A stretch of DNA of 64,000 nt from Leptospira brenneri (GCF_002812125.1 NZ_NPDQ01000007.1:1-64000), one strand, 5' to 3'. Counted from the stretch's first letter, positions 19,326 through 29,556 are shown. Made by a program: numbers and translations. The notes: generated by a model not told the origin, from the letters alone.

Positions 19326-20110
19326 GACTCCCCTCCCTCTAATAATTCACGGTGTTTGCGAAGTCTTTCCAAACCTTCCTTGGCCTTTCTTTGGATTTCT
19401 GCAGCCCCATCAAATTCGAGTGATTCCATTTTCGATGGATTGATGCGAATTTTTCTCTGAGCCTTCGATTGTAAACTTTCCAGAACCGTTTCTAGAAAAT
19501 TAGGCACATAAGGATCTGCTTCCTCTTTCATCTTTTGGATTTGCGATTTTTCGTCTGGAGCTGTCACTTCAGTTAGTAAACTCACCGAACCATCGGCAAC
19601 ACCTAACACAAGTGTACGGCCACCCACTTCCACGATCTGAACCGATTGTGTGGCGGACAGTGGCAAACTAGACAAAACCTTCATAAAACCCTTCACAGGA
19701 TATTTAGCCGATTTTGTTTTTTGCATTTGTAAAATTAAGTAATATCCTGCTCCCACAAGAATTGCGAGAACAAATAAAATCTTTAGCAGTATCCAGGTTG
19801 CCGATGGAGAATCGTCTTGGTTTTCTGCGTATCTTTCTTGGATTAAATTAGTCCCTTCGGAATCCTTAGAAACATCTGCCGCATTCGCCTTACTCGTATT
19901 TGCTGACTCATTAGAACCAGAAGAGGAATCGGAACCAACTCCTGAAGCAGGTTTTGCTTTGGAATCACCTAACTCTTGGCGAAGAATTTGGTCTAGTTCC
20001 TTGGTTTCCGAATTTTGGGCAAAAGTTGGAGAAAATACCAAAACAAGAGCCAAACAAAAGTACATAACTTGCCCCTTTTGTTTTAAGCTTTTTATGCTAG
20101 GTCTGATCAT
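19322..20110 (-). CDS. fliO: flagellar biosynthesis protein FliO-like
   Basis: This 262-residue protein has an N-terminal signal-like segment (about 14-31), a Ser/Asn-rich spacer, one membrane helix (about 106-127) and a short cytoplasmic domain with [18 protein letters not shown], the conserved FliO core. FliO helps FliP assemble into the export gate. The periplasmic spacer and the C-terminal tail are longer than in E. coli FliO. The assignment rests on the core motif and on the place between the switch gene and fliP. Confidence 0.85.
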   Translation of the reverse strand: MIRPSIKSLKQKGQVMYFCLALVLVFSPTFAQNSETKELDQILRQELGDSKAKPASGVGSDSSSGSNESANTSKANAADVSKDSEGTNLIQERYAENQDDSPSATWILLKILFVLAILVGAGYYLILQMQKTKSAKYPVKGFMKVLSSLPLSATQSVQIVEVGGRTLVLGVADGSVSLLTEVTAPDEKSQIQKMKEEADPYVPNFLETVLESLQSKAQRKIRINPSKMESLEFDGAAEIQRKAKEGLERLRKHRELLEGGES

Positions 20111-21177
20111 TTTTCGCCTTTGAGTCTGTCCGTAGGACTTACGATATCGGTAACACGAACCCCAAAGTTTTCATCGATCACCACAACCTCACCTTTTGCG
20201 ATGAGTTTACCGTTCACAAGTAAATCCACTGGTTCACCAGCTAACTTATCTAGTTCGATGATGGAACCTTCACCAAGACCTAAAATGTCTTTGATGTACA
20301 TTTTAGTTCTTCCGAGTTCCACTGTCAGTGCCATTTGCACGTCCATGAGAAGGTTGAGGTTTGTTTGTCCAGGGCCACCACCAGCAGTAGCAAGAGAAGG
20401 AAAATTAACACCTTTGATTCCGACAGAACCTTGGCCACCACCCATCCCCATATTGGGTTGCATGTTGACGTTCATTCCACCGGACTGTTGTTGTTGTTTT
20501 TGGCCTCCCCCTTTTTGGATATCCAAAATGGAATTTGCCATAGACAAAGCGATTACATAATAAACTTTAAAAGATCCAACCCCGTCTATATTCAAACTAA
20601 GGGATGTTTTCACCAAACTATTGTCATCTGGGAGCTGTAAATCACGTCCAGAGTTCACAAGAGCAATTTCTGGTGGACTACCTGACATAGTACCACCAAG
20701 TTTCATTCCAATCTGAGCTGTGACAGTTCCAAGGATGGGAGCCAAGGAGTCCTTTAGAGTTTGGAGTTGGGCATTATCCAACTGGCCGGGAGGAGTCATT
20801 CCACCCATCATAACGCCTGCAATTTTAGCGGCATTTTCTTGGGCCATGATGAGACAAACTCGGCCCGCCAAACTTCCGCTAATAGTTGAAAATAAACTAA
20901 CAGATTTACTTCCAAGTTCCTTTTGAATGTCCGCAGAGGAGCTCGATTCCGTGGCAGGGTTCATAAAACGAGTGTTTTTTGCCAAGATCGTGCCAAGTGT
21001 GTTCCCCGCCACCTGGAATGCAGAGCCGATCACATCAGAAATAATGTCGCGGTCAATAGGAGATAGGTTGTCCGATGACGAACTGGATGCGCCACTTAAG
21101 GAAGAAAGGTCGAATGTATCATCCGCACCTTGTAGTAATGCGTCTATCTCGTCTTGTGAGAGTGAACCTTCACCCAT
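20107..21177 (-). CDS. fliY: flagellar motor switch protein FliN/FliY
   Basis: This 356-residue protein starts with SLSQDEIDALLQG (5-17), the FliM/FliY motif that binds phospho-CheY. A CheC-like region (about 45-225) follows, then a Gly/Gln/Met-rich linker (about 230-265), and a C-terminal SpoA domain with LLMDVQMALTVELGRTK and SIIELDKLAGEPVDLLVNG. It is therefore closer to FliY than to short FliN, although such genes are often called fliN. It is the first gene of the export operon, with a ribosome-binding site in AAGGGT. Confidence 0.88.
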   Translation of the reverse strand: MGEGSLSQDEIDALLQGADDTFDLSSLSGASSSSSDNLSPIDRDIISDVIGSAFQVAGNTLGTILAKNTRFMNPATESSSSADIQKELGSKSVSLFSTISGSLAGRVCLIMAQENAAKIAGVMMGGMTPPGQLDNAQLQTLKDSLAPILGTVTAQIGMKLGGTMSGSPPEIALVNSGRDLQLPDDNSLVKTSLSLNIDGVGSFKVYYVIALSMANSILDIQKGGGQKQQQQSGGMNVNMQPNMGMGGGQGSVGIKGVNFPSLATAGGGPGQTNLNLLMDVQMALTVELGRTKMYIKDILGLGEGSIIELDKLAGEPVDLLVNGKLIAKGEVVVIDENFGVRVTDIVSPTDRLKGEK

Positions 21178-21271
21178 ACCCTTATATCTCCGGAAAACTT
21201 AGGATAATGAGACATAATATGAATCTTTTTGTCACTCAGTTTTTTTCCCAATTGACAAAAAGTATCAGGAA

Positions 21272-21595
21272 TCAGTCAAAAGCACTCATCATTCCGTCGG
21301 CATAGGCCCGAAGGTTATCGTAAGAATAAATCCCCGTGTTATGATAATCGCTCCAGACGATGGAAATCGCATACCGACCCACTTTGGTCCAAGACAAAAG
21401 CTTGATGGACTGGATATGGCCCGTCGCATCCCCAACTTTTCCACCATGCCCACCCCGGCAAGTCGCGCAGGGGCATTTTTTCCGAAGGTCTAGAAGCGAG
21501 TATTTCGACCCGTGGCCATCCTTCCATTCGATGTAGAGGGAATCATCATCGAAAGAAATTTCTTTAGGAAAGGTGGCTAGTTGCGAGTTTGGCAT
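21272..21595 (-). CDS. DUF971 family protein
   Basis: This 107-residue protein has the pattern of the DUF971 domain, also found at the N-terminus of gamma-butyrobetaine hydroxylases: YIEWKDGHGSKYSLLDLRKKC, then CPCATC (Cys41, Cys43, Cys46) and WSDYHNTGIYSYDNLRAYA. The cysteines with a nearby histidine probably bind zinc. In other bacteria free-standing DUF971 genes sit near Fe-S or apbC-type genes. Here it starts 2 bases after the phosphatidylserine decarboxylase fusion gene. Confidence 0.85.
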   Translation of the reverse strand: MPNSQLATFPKEISFDDDSLYIEWKDGHGSKYSLLDLRKKCPCATCRGGHGGKVGDATGHIQSIKLLSWTKVGRYAISIVWSDYHNTGIYSYDNLRAYADGMMSAFD

Positions 21596-21597
21596 GT

Positions 21598-23844
21598 TTA
21601 TGCTTTTACCGGTAATTTAGTCGTTTTAGATCGAAAATTCCCAACGGTAATCCCGTATTGAATCTTGTCACCTAAGGTGATGTTTGTCAAGTCGATGGTG
21701 TCATTTTCAAAAACGAGGATGACCGTGGAGCCCATTTCGAACCGGCCGAGTTCCGAACCCTTATCGATCATAATGGATACGTCTTTGTAGTGATGTTCCT
21801 TTGCAAAACGGATCCAATTGTTAGTCACAATTTTATTATCGTAAGTGACTCGGATTTTTCCAACGTTTGATGCCCCAACTTTGATGACGGCAATTTTTCC
21901 GTATTCCGTTTGCAGGAAGGTGATGAGCCTTTCGTTTTTTGGGAAAAGACCTCGAATGTTGAGAACCGCTAAATCATTCACAGGGAAAAGTTTTCCAGGT
22001 TCATAATAGTAACCCAAAATTTGTCCAGCAAACGGACTGTGGATACGGTGGTAATCCTGAGGTGATAGATAAAAGGTAATGTATTTCCCATTTGTAAAGT
22101 ATTGATAGTATTTTTCTGAACCTAACAATTCTTTTACGGAGTAATCAATCCCTTTTGCTTGAATGATTGTGGACTGGTTGATATTTCCGAAACTTGTAAT
22201 TTTTGAATCCGTAGGGGAAACAACCGCATTGGTTGCCGAATCAATGATCCTTGCTTCTGCCCTGAGAGCTCTTGTAAAAAACTGATTCAACGAAGGATAC
22301 TCTTTGATTTCCAGTTCTGCTTCACTTAAGTTAATTTTATAAACCTTTGCAAAAGCCTTGAGAATAGGGATCATCATAAAACGAGGTAACTGCAAAGTAG
22401 AAAAGTAACCAAATATTTTAGAGATTAAGTTTTTCGGAAGTAACGTTAAAAATAAAAGATAAATATCTTTGAAAATTTCATAACGAGCACCCGACTCGGA
22501 AAGATATTTTTTAAGCTCCAGGTTGGCGGATTTTCCAAGCAACATCAAAGAAACCAAGAGAGGAATACTTGTGATCACGGCAGCAATATAGCCCCAATGC
22601 ATAACAACACTTAAAACATCAATTCCGTAATTTACGTAAAGATAAGCAAAACCAAGAGTGGATCCAATGAATAACATTCTAAAGAAATTGGAAAATTTTT
22701 CCCCAAAAACATAAAATGCATTTTGTTCGCCACTATAGAACCAACCAGCCAAACTAAGAATCCCAAAACATAAAAAGGAGATAAAAAATAAAATCGCAGG
22801 TAAAGATTCCTTTTGTTCCAAAATACGATCAGGGAAAGAAAGAATGGTTTCTAAATTAACAGCACCATAAGAATACAATACAAACCCCACAAGGGTTGCC
22901 ATCACAAACCCTTCAAAAAAAGACGCGAGCATACTCACTAACCCTTGTTTGGCGGCATAATCAGTACGAACCACTCCGGCAATTCCAGAAGATTTGCCAA
23001 CGGCCGTTTCTGTGGACAAAAAGAAAGTACTAAGGGAAGCAGAAAGGGCTCTCAAAATTCCAAAGGCACCACCACCTTGTAAGGCTTTGATAGAAAATGC
23101 TTCTTTGGTTACATCAGATAAAAATCCGAAAAAAGAAATCATTCCATTGGAAAAAAGGGAAACGTATCCAAAGATAAAAAGGATGATTCCGATGGGTGCT
23201 AAAATGGAAGCAGCACGTCCCACTCGCCTAACACCACCGATCACGATAAAAAGTAAAATAACAGAAATGGAAATTGGACCAGAGAGACCGGAAAGATTCA
23301 AACCTTCTTTTGTGATATAGGTAAGCCCCACAAATGGGAAAATTCCACCGAACAAAAGCACAGTCACGAGACTCGCCAGAGAAAAAGCCACAGCAAGCCA
23401 CTTGGCACGTAATGCTTTTTCAATGAAGTACATTGGACCAGAAAGATAACGTCCACTCGGAAGTTGGTTTCTAAATTTCACAGCGAGGGTGGAAGAAACA
23501 AACCGGATGGGCATCACAAACAAACTCATCACCCAAATCCAAAAGAGAACGCCAATTCCGCCATAGGCAATGGCAAGAGCGGTTCCAATGACAGAACCCA
23601 AAAGGAGCGAAGATCCGATCCCAGCGAAGAAGGCCTGTGAGTGCACAAGTTGGCCTTTGGAACCTTTAAAGTCCATATTGCCTGTAAGGATCTTAAGTGC
23701 TAAAAAGAGAAAACGAATTTGCGGAAATCCCAATCGAAAGCTCAGATAAATAGAGGCAATCAGGATGAGATAGAAATAAGGGCTGAGAATGTCCGATCCT
23801 AAAATCAGATTAAACTTAGATCCGTTTTGAAAGAGTGTTTCCAT
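21598..23844 (-). CDS. psd: AGCS-type symporter fused to phosphatidylserine decarboxylase
   Basis: This 748-residue protein joins two families. Residues about 1-440 look like a sodium:alanine symporter (AGCS), with [15 protein letters not shown], a [15 protein letters not shown] region and [14 protein letters not shown], and about ten membrane helices. Residues about 460-748 are a phosphatidylserine decarboxylase: [17 protein letters not shown] with Asp546, [12 protein letters not shown] with His599/His602, and MGST with the self-cleavage site Gly705-Ser706. Cleavage would give a pyruvoyl group on Ser706 and a 43-residue alpha chain. I see no stop codon or frameshift between the halves. It should make phosphatidylethanolamine. 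Confidence 0.9.
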   Translation of the reverse strand: METLFQNGSKFNLILGSDILSPYFYLILIASIYLSFRLGFPQIRFLFLALKILTGNMDFKGSKGQLVHSQAFFAGIGSSLLLGSVIGTALAIAYGGIGVLFWIWVMSLFVMPIRFVSSTLAVKFRNQLPSGRYLSGPMYFIEKALRAKWLAVAFSLASLVTVLLFGGIFPFVGLTYITKEGLNLSGLSGPISISVILLFIVIGGVRRVGRAASILAPIGIILFIFGYVSLFSNGMISFFGFLSDVTKEAFSIKALQGGGAFGILRALSASLSTFFLSTETAVGKSSGIAGVVRTDYAAKQGLVSMLASFFEGFVMATLVGFVLYSYGAVNLETILSFPDRILEQKESLPAILFFISFLCFGILSLAGWFYSGEQNAFYVFGEKFSNFFRMLFIGSTLGFAYLYVNYGIDVLSVVMHWGYIAAVITSIPLLVSLMLLGKSANLELKKYLSESGARYEIFKDIYLLFLTLLPKNLISKIFGYFSTLQLPRFMMIPILKAFAKVYKINLSEAELEIKEYPSLNQFFTRALRAEARIIDSATNAVVSPTDSKITSFGNINQSTIIQAKGIDYSVKELLGSEKYYQYFTNGKYITFYLSPQDYHRIHSPFAGQILGYYYEPGKLFPVNDLAVLNIRGLFPKNERLITFLQTEYGKIAVIKVGASNVGKIRVTYDNKIVTNNWIRFAKEHHYKDVSIMIDKGSELGRFEMGSTVILVFENDTIDLTNITLGDKIQYGITVGNFRSKTTKLPVKA

Positions 23845-23879
23845 ATTGGTTCTTCCTCACGAAATTGGATGAAATTGTT

Positions 23880-24704
23880 ATGTCAAGATGTATTGTAACC
23901 TTTCTGTTTCTGGTTTTTATGATTTCCTCTATTGGCTTTGGCCCTTTGAATGCAGAACCCTCTGGGATCGAGGTGGGAATGCGATATGGTGCAGGAGAAA
24001 GAGTTCCTGGACGCTTTGACGGAGACCTAAAGCAGTTTTCATCCACCTTTAACCCTCTTATTTTTTCAAGTGTGAGTTTGACTGGAGGAAAATCGACGAA
24101 CTTATACGAAGGTTTCGTGCGTTTTCTTTTGGATTCGCGCTCGAGAGTAGGTTTTGTGGTGGGGAGAAATGATTGGCAAATTCTTCAATTAACAGAAGTT
24201 ACAAGTGATCTTTATTATACAAAACTCCAGTCAGAAATATATTCTTATCATGTGCTTGGAATGTATTATTTTACTATGCCAATCTACAGAAACTGGGAAT
24301 GGGAAAATGGCCTAGGTGTTGGATTTACCTCTGCAGACTGGAACATCCGAGGTTACTCCATTGGAGAGCCCCTACCCGACACACAATACTTCAACCAAAG
24401 AGGAAGGCTCCGAGGGAGCGGACTTGCTTACCGTATGGAAACCGCCATCAATCGAAGGTTATACGAAGATACATTCCTTCAAATCGGACTTGGTTACCAC
24501 CATGTAGCCATCGATAAATTTAGCGGTAACTATAATGGGGAAATGTCGAGTTTTTATATCCGAGCAGATGGAAAGGTTGGAGTCATCGATGATACAAGGA
24601 TCATCGATGCAACTGTGAGCACTGCACAAACTTTCAGAAGATTGGATATGAATTCGGGATCATGGAATCTTTATTTTTCAGTGTTCCAGAGGTTTTTAGA
24701 TTGA
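23880..24704 (+). CDS. putative outer-membrane beta-barrel protein
   Basis: This 274-residue protein starts at the ATG at 23880; an earlier in-frame start at 23835 would overlap the divergent fusion gene. A signal peptide ends near LNAEPSG. The mature part alternates hydrophobic and polar residues in strands, has many Tyr, Phe and Gly, and ends in FSVFQRFLD with aromatic residues, as outer-membrane barrels do. I see no named family. It is transcribed away from the symporter-decarboxylase gene with only 35 bases between start codons. Confidence 0.7.
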   Translation: MSRCIVTFLFLVFMISSIGFGPLNAEPSGIEVGMRYGAGERVPGRFDGDLKQFSSTFNPLIFSSVSLTGGKSTNLYEGFVRFLLDSRSRVGFVVGRNDWQILQLTEVTSDLYYTKLQSEIYSYHVLGMYYFTMPIYRNWEWENGLGVGFTSADWNIRGYSIGEPLPDTQYFNQRGRLRGSGLAYRMETAINRRLYEDTFLQIGLGYHHVAIDKFSGNYNGEMSSFYIRADGKVGVIDDTRIIDATVSTAQTFRRLDMNSGSWNLYFSVFQRFLD

Positions 24705-24725
24705 CGATCCTTTGGCGTGAGTATC

Positions 24726-24983
24726 ATGCTTGAAGAAAATTACATGAAATCCTCTAAAATCATTACCATTGGTATTAAAGAATTGGCTCACCAAAAAGTC
24801 ATCCTTGCCGCTTGGTATAACTTCCTCAAAGAAAACTTCGATGCTAAAAAGGTTTCTGCGGAAGAATTCACCCAGTATTTACAAGCACATGTGATGTATG
24901 ATTTGGACAAGGATCAAATTGAATTGATGTTGTCTGGATCAGAACCTCTTTTAGAAGATTTCAAAAAGTCAATTTTTGGATGA
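24726..24983 (+). CDS. small conserved-looking protein, unknown function
   Basis: This protein of about 85 residues is cytoplasmic, Lys- and Glu-rich and mainly helical, with no motif I recognise. The start could be GTG 24717, ATG 24726 or ATG 24744. I took 24726; the last has a GAAGAAAA stretch upstream and is almost as likely. The stop overlaps the start of the next gene by 4 bases, which argues that it is a real, translated gene. Confidence 0.65.
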   Translation: MLEENYMKSSKIITIGIKELAHQKVILAAWYNFLKENFDAKKVSAEEFTQYLQAHVMYDLDKDQIELMLSGSEPLLEDFKKSIFG

Positions 24984-25327
24984 ACCTCCAAATCTTCGGA
25001 ACTAAAAAATGTAAGGATACCAAGAAGGCACAGTTGTTCTTCCAAGAACGACGTGTGAATTTTCAGTTCATCAATCTCCAAGAAAAAGAAATGAGTAAAG
25101 GAGAACTCCGATCCATTTTAGGTAGTGTTCGTTTGGATGATTTGATTGATACAGAATCCAAAGTTTACGAAGATAAAAATCTAAAATACATGTTATACGA
25201 TAAAGAAGAGGCGTTACTCACAAATCCCCTTCTTTTCAAAACACCCATTGTTAGAGATGGCAAACGCGCTACAATCGGATTTGTCCCTGAAATCTGGAAG
25301 CAGTGGATCTTAGAGTCTAAAAAATAA
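24980..25327 (+). CDS. ArsC/Spx-family protein
   Basis: This 115-residue thioredoxin-fold protein begins MNLQIFGTKKCKDTKKAQ with Cys11 at the usual ArsC position, then has FQFINLQEKEMSKGELRSIL and the cis-proline region LLFKTPIVRDGKRATIGF. It lacks the second cysteine of a Spx CxxC pair and the arginine triad of true arsenate reductases is not evident, so it is more like the YffB group. Substrate unknown. It is coupled to the preceding small gene. Confidence 0.82.
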   Translation: MNLQIFGTKKCKDTKKAQLFFQERRVNFQFINLQEKEMSKGELRSILGSVRLDDLIDTESKVYEDKNLKYMLYDKEEALLTNPLLFKTPIVRDGKRATIGFVPEIWKQWILESKK

Positions 25328-25403
25328 CCTATCGCCAATTGGCTGTTACGTGTTTCCTTTCAAAGACCGCAAGTTTCTAGGTCTCTGAAGAAAAATCTAA
25401 AAA

Positions 25404-26423
25404 TCAATTTCCATCTTTTTTCCGTTTGGAAAAGTCTTTCACTACCTCAGGTAAATGTGGTAAAGAACTATGGATTCGATGCATCTCTAAAGCAGGTCTT
25501 GCAGGGATTCCAAAATAAGCCGTTTTTTCTTTAGAATCTTCCGTGAGCCCGGACAGTCCCATCAGAATCGATCCTTTTTTCATTGTTAGGTGTTCTGCAA
25601 CGGCAGATTGTCCAGCAAGAAAACATCCATCTTCAATGGTCACGGAACCTGCAAGGACAGTAGCTCCAGCAATATATACGTAATTCCCAACACGGCAGTT
25701 ATGGCCGACATGTACATGGTCATCAAATTTTGTAAAATTTCCAATGGTGGTGGATTCAAGAGCCGCGCGGTCAACCGTACAATGGGCGCCCATCTCCACT
25801 TCATCTCCAATCACTACGTTGCCAATTTGAGGAACTTTATAACGAACACCGGCATAATCATAAAAACCAAATCCATCAGCACCAATCACAGTATTCGCAT
25901 GGATTAAGTTTCTTTTCCCCAACTTACAGTTGTAATAGACTACGACTCCTGATTTTAAAACTGTTTCTTCTCCAATTTCAACATTTGGTTCTAATACAAC
26001 ATTCGGATAAATCACGGCCCGATCACCCACCACCACATTTTCCTGGATTACGGCAAAATCCATGATGGTTACATCTTTTCCGAGTTTAGCAGTCGGATGG
26101 ATACTTGCTTTCTGAGAAATAAAAGGGATTTGTTTTGGTTTTTTTTCGAACAAAGAAACCACTTGAATGAATTTTACTTTTGATCCTTCTTCGGGGACGA
26201 TGATGGCATTAGGAAATAAAGAAGCTAAGGATTCAATCGTAAGTGCTATTTTCACATCTGAAGACTTCTTGTGTTTGGCTAAATATTTTTTAGAAGCAAC
26301 ATAATAGATGCTGGCTGGATCTACCGGAGTGTGATGTTCCAAGTCTTTAATACCATTGATCTCTAAATCACCAGAGCCAGTGAAACTTACACCTAATTGT
26401 TCAGCCAAATCTTTTAGTTTCAT
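25404..26423 (-). CDS. lpxD: UDP-3-O-acylglucosamine N-acyltransferase
   Basis: This 339-residue enzyme adds the N-linked hydroxyacyl chain in lipid A synthesis, using acyl-ACP. It has an N-terminal uridine-binding domain (1-105) and then a left-handed beta-helix of hexapeptide repeats, with GADGFGF (181-187) and the catalytic-type histidine His241 in HVHVGHNC. Length and motifs are normal for LpxD. It stands alone here rather than beside lpxA or fabZ. Confidence 0.94.
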   Translation of the reverse strand: MKLKDLAEQLGVSFTGSGDLEINGIKDLEHHTPVDPASIYYVASKKYLAKHKKSSDVKIALTIESLASLFPNAIIVPEEGSKVKFIQVVSLFEKKPKQIPFISQKASIHPTAKLGKDVTIMDFAVIQENVVVGDRAVIYPNVVLEPNVEIGEETVLKSGVVVYYNCKLGKRNLIHANTVIGADGFGFYDYAGVRYKVPQIGNVVIGDEVEMGAHCTVDRAALESTTIGNFTKFDDHVHVGHNCRVGNYVYIAGATVLAGSVTIEDGCFLAGQSAVAEHLTMKKGSILMGLSGLTEDSKEKTAYFGIPARPALEMHRIHSSLPHLPEVVKDFSKRKKDGN

Positions 26424-26525
26424 TTATACACCTTACACTTGAAAATGAATCCGAAGGGACATATTTCAATCATAATTTTAAAATCTATCGTATTGAAATA
26501 TTTCTAAACAACCGATGTTCTTAGT

Positions 26526-27002
26526 ATGTGCTACTTCAATTCAAACAAAAGTTTTCGATTGCTTTTGTTAACTTACACTGTTCAATATTTTTTATTAACA
26601 ACTGGGTTAAGAGCACAAGAGGGAGTTGTCTTCGAAAATCCCTATAAAAAAACAGAGAACTCATCCGAAGAAAAATCACTTACAATTTATTTTGCAAAAA
26701 ATTCCTCAAAGATGTCTAATGCAGATCTAGCACGTTTACAAACCGCAGCAGATTTTTTGAACAAAAATCGTAACTTTGAAATTGAGATACATGCCCACGC
26801 CGATGAAGGGAAAAATGCAAGCTCAGATATTGAAGTGAGTGAAAAAAGATCTCTAGAAGTGGAACGTTTTTTACTAATTCATTTTGTTGAATCAAACCAA
26901 ATTCGCAGACTTTTTTTTGGTAACTCCAAATTACAAAACAAAACCAAAGGTCACCAAACGCTCAATCGGCGAGTGGAAATCAATATCAAACCAATTCAAT
27001 AA
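26526..27002 (+). CDS. OmpA-like C-terminal domain protein
   Basis: This 158-residue protein has a signal peptide (about 1-31, ending LRAQ) and then little more than an OmpA C-terminal domain: LTIYFAKNSSKMSNADLARL, IEIHAHADEG and SEKRSLEVERFL, ending in NRRVEINI. Such domains bind the diaminopimelate of peptidoglycan. It has no barrel or lipobox, so it would be a soluble periplasmic peptidoglycan binder. It overlaps the convergent gene by 7 bases. Confidence 0.8.
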   Translation: MCYFNSNKSFRLLLLTYTVQYFLLTTGLRAQEGVVFENPYKKTENSSEEKSLTIYFAKNSSKMSNADLARLQTAADFLNKNRNFEIEIHAHADEGKNASSDIEVSEKRSLEVERFLLIHFVESNQIRRLFFGNSKLQNKTKGHQTLNRRVEINIKPIQ

Positions 27003-27595
27003 TCGGATCCTTTCCAGACCTTTAAATCATCCAGATCATCGATATCACAAAGCTCCGCCAGAAGAGAAAAAGTTTGATTGTTCTTTTCGATGGAAGTCAT
27101 CGTCAATGAAAGAACCTCAGAAGTACTCCATGGGATGGACTGGAAAACGAAAGGTGAAAATTTTTTCATTCCAAGCAAATAGTAACCGCCATCTTTCGCA
27201 GGGCCAATGACAAAATCAGAGTTATCTAACCTTTGATAAGCGTCTAACAAAATCTCTTTCGTTACAAACGGGCAATCAGTTCCAATGATAAGAACTTTTC
27301 CAGTTCCTTCTTGTAATTCATTATGAAAAGCGACTTCCATCTTTTTTCCCAGATCACCCACTGCCTGAACCTGTCTCTTAAATTCAGAACCAAATTCAAA
27401 CTTTGAAACTTCGGTTAAACGATCCCAATAAACAATTTTTTCAACATCTAACGAAGAGGTGACTGCTTTAGTAATCATAAGTAACTCAAAATAAATCTTT
27501 AATGTATTTTCTTCTCCAATACTAACAGAAAGGCGAGTTTTGACTTTCCCTAATTCAGGTTGTTTTGCGAAGATAATTAATTTGTTTGAACCCAT
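26996..27595 (-). CDS. DUF2064 / TIGR04282-type glycosyltransferase-like protein
   Basis: This 199-residue cytoplasmic protein matches the DUF2064 family: LIIFAKQPELGKVKTRL at the start, VLIIGTDCPFVTKEIL in the middle and FVIGPAKDGGYYLLG after it. These are nucleotide-sugar-transferase folds related to MobA; one member is annotated in arsenosugar synthesis. It overlaps the membrane glycosyltransferase gene by 41 bases and lies in a run with a GT2 enzyme, so a role in making an envelope sugar or glycolipid is likely. Confidence 0.82.
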   Translation of the reverse strand: MGSNKLIIFAKQPELGKVKTRLSVSIGEENTLKIYFELLMITKAVTSSLDVEKIVYWDRLTEVSKFEFGSEFKRQVQAVGDLGKKMEVAFHNELQEGTGKVLIIGTDCPFVTKEILLDAYQRLDNSDFVIGPAKDGGYYLLGMKKFSPFVFQSIPWSTSEVLSLTMTSIEKNNQTFSLLAELCDIDDLDDLKVWKGSDY

Positions 27596-28832
27596 AAAAC
27601 CCTAATACAAAAACCGAAACCACCCAATGAAAATAAACAAAATCCTTATATACATACAACCCATAAGATAAAAATGCAATAAAGGAAACGATAGAGACCA
27701 AACCTTCGCTTTTTTCCATGTCCATCACAAAAAGCACCCAAGGAATCCAATACCAAGGATGGACTACCGGAGAAAACAAAAGAAACAAGGAATAGATAAT
27801 AAAAAAACGAGAAGAAAGATTTAAGCTCCAATAGATTTTTTTTTGAAAACAAAAAAAATACAGAATGCTAACTACGGCAAAAGATATAACTCCAGACAAG
27901 TACTCAGCACGAAATAAAGATAAAAGAAAATAAAATATAGGTTCTAGAATACCAGCAAATCGAAATGAATGAAAAAATAACCCTAACCCCGCACTTCCCT
28001 GCAAAACTAAATCAGAAAATACCGTAACTTTCCATAAACCCAAAGATAAAATGAAAATCAAAAACAAACTAACAATAGTTTTCCGATTCCACTTAATACC
28101 CAAAACAAAAAGAAAAGCATTAAATTTCAACTGAGTCAAAAGAAAGAAAGAACTTAATATGAAAGGGATCGAACGAGATAAAAACAATAATAAACATCCC
28201 GTTACCAACAAAATTTCTGGATGCATTTGAGAAATTCCCTCGAAAATGACTACGGGATTTCCAAAATACAACCAATAAGATAGATTTGAACTTTCCGGAT
28301 ATAATTTCCGGATCAGAAGTAAATTTAAAATATCTAACCCAAAAAACAGAAACTGAATCCCTAAAAAAACAGAACCAAATGCATTTCCCAGAATGGTTCC
28401 CAAAGAAAAAAACCATTGGATGAACACTGGATATACAGAATAATAATTGGGACTATTCATCTTTGATAAAAACGATTCTAATCCTAAGTTGAGACTCGCC
28501 CCCAATTTCACAAAACCTTCTGGTGTGTAACGATAAGGAGAGATTCCTTCTAAACAAATCTTAGCATCAAAAAGATAACGATATATATCATCACTCCATA
28601 AGGCAGGAGAACCAACGACAACAAGTCGCAAAATGATTCCATACGAAAGAAGAAGGTAAAACTGATTTTGAAACGAAGAAATTACATCTTTTAAAAAATA
28701 GAAGTATAAGGGTAGCAGAGTGGCAACTACCAAGATGATACTCAAATCATTCCGATCCCCAAAATGAGTCGAAACAAAAAGCAAAGCGGGATAAAGGATC
28801 AAAAGTAAAACTTTTATAATTTTACGTTTCAT
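27555..28832 (-). CDS. multipass membrane glycosyltransferase-like protein
   Basis: This 425-residue protein has about ten to twelve membrane helices. An early periplasmic loop reads WSDDIYRYLFDAKICLEG followed by SPYRYTPE, typical of polyprenyl-phosphate-sugar-dependent (GT-C, GT87-like) transferases, where the Asp pair is catalytic. It is co-transcribed with a GT2 enzyme that could make its lipid-linked sugar donor. A related protein lies at 32398-33714 on the other strand. Confidence 0.75.
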   Translation of the reverse strand: MKRKIIKVLLLILYPALLFVSTHFGDRNDLSIILVVATLLPLYFYFLKDVISSFQNQFYLLLSYGIILRLVVVGSPALWSDDIYRYLFDAKICLEGISPYRYTPEGFVKLGASLNLGLESFLSKMNSPNYYSVYPVFIQWFFSLGTILGNAFGSVFLGIQFLFFGLDILNLLLIRKLYPESSNLSYWLYFGNPVVIFEGISQMHPEILLVTGCLLLFLSRSIPFILSSFFLLTQLKFNAFLFVLGIKWNRKTIVSLFLIFILSLGLWKVTVFSDLVLQGSAGLGLFFHSFRFAGILEPIFYFLLSLFRAEYLSGVISFAVVSILYFFCFQKKIYWSLNLSSRFFIIYSLFLLFSPVVHPWYWIPWVLFVMDMEKSEGLVSIVSFIAFLSYGLYVYKDFVYFHWVVSVFVLGFYGFKQINYLRKTT

Positions 28833-29556
28833 GAACTGGGGAGATTAATAGCCGAAAGAAAGTATATAAAATTTTGATCCCAACACGTAAGGACATTGAA
28901 ATGGTTCCAGAAATTTTGGAAACACCCGCAAATCTTTTCCGATAGTTCACAGATATTTCTCTTATATCCATTTTCTGCTTTAGAGCTTTTATATGCATTT
29001 CAATATTCCATCCCCAAGTGGGATCCGCCATCTGTAATCTGAGGAGAGATGAATATTTTAAAATCCTAAGTGGACCCATATCAGTAAACTTACGTCGGAA
29101 AAAAATTAGAATTAAAAAACATGTCAGTGCATTTCCGAAGATTTGAATTGGAGAGAGAGCCCCTTTTTCAACAATTCCGATAGTTCTTGACCCAATCACT
29201 AAATCAGCACCACTATCTTCAATCACTTGAATCAATTTTCTAATGTCTAATGGATCGTCAGAACCATCAGCGTCGCAAAACATTATATAGTCTGGCTTTA
29301 AATCTGATTTTTTAATCCAGTCTAATGCCACAAGGCATGCATTTCCATAACCAATCTTTGGACAATCCAAAGATTGGATTCCCATCTTCTTAACAATGGC
29401 AGGCGTTTGGTCCTTGGATGCATTGTTCACGACAATAAAATTAGACTTTGGTAATCCAGAGTTTAATATAAGGCCACTCAAAGCACGTTCAATGCCTTCT
29501 TCCTCGTCTCTCGCCGGAATGATACAAAGAACTTTACTCACCTTTACGTTCTGCAT
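28822..29556 (-). CDS. family 2 glycosyltransferase (polyprenyl-phosphate type)
   Basis: This 244-residue protein has the GT-A fold marks: VLCIIPARDEEEGIERAL, VVNNASKDQTP, and the metal-binding CDADGSDDP. The later segment DMGPLRILKYSSL and WGWNIEMHIKAL fit the dolichol-phosphate mannose synthase-like branch. It lacks extra C-terminal membrane domains apart from one hydrophobic segment. It probably loads a sugar onto undecaprenyl phosphate for the neighbouring membrane transferase. It overlaps both neighbours. Confidence 0.86.
   Translation of the reverse strand: MQNVKVSKVLCIIPARDEEEGIERALSGLILNSGLPKSNFIVVNNASKDQTPAIVKKMGIQSLDCPKIGYGNACLVALDWIKKSDLKPDYIMFCDADGSDDPLDIRKLIQVIEDSGADLVIGSRTIGIVEKGALSPIQIFGNALTCFLILIFFRRKFTDMGPLRILKYSSLLRLQMADPTWGWNIEMHIKALKQKMDIREISVNYRKRFAGVSKISGTISMSLRVGIKILYTFFRLLISPVHET

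Noticed and set aside
25334..25384. Terminator between the ArsC-like gene and lpxD
   Set aside because: GCCAATTGGC is a palindrome without a loop, and the AGACC/GGTCT stem is only 5 bp with an 11-base loop and no T-run.
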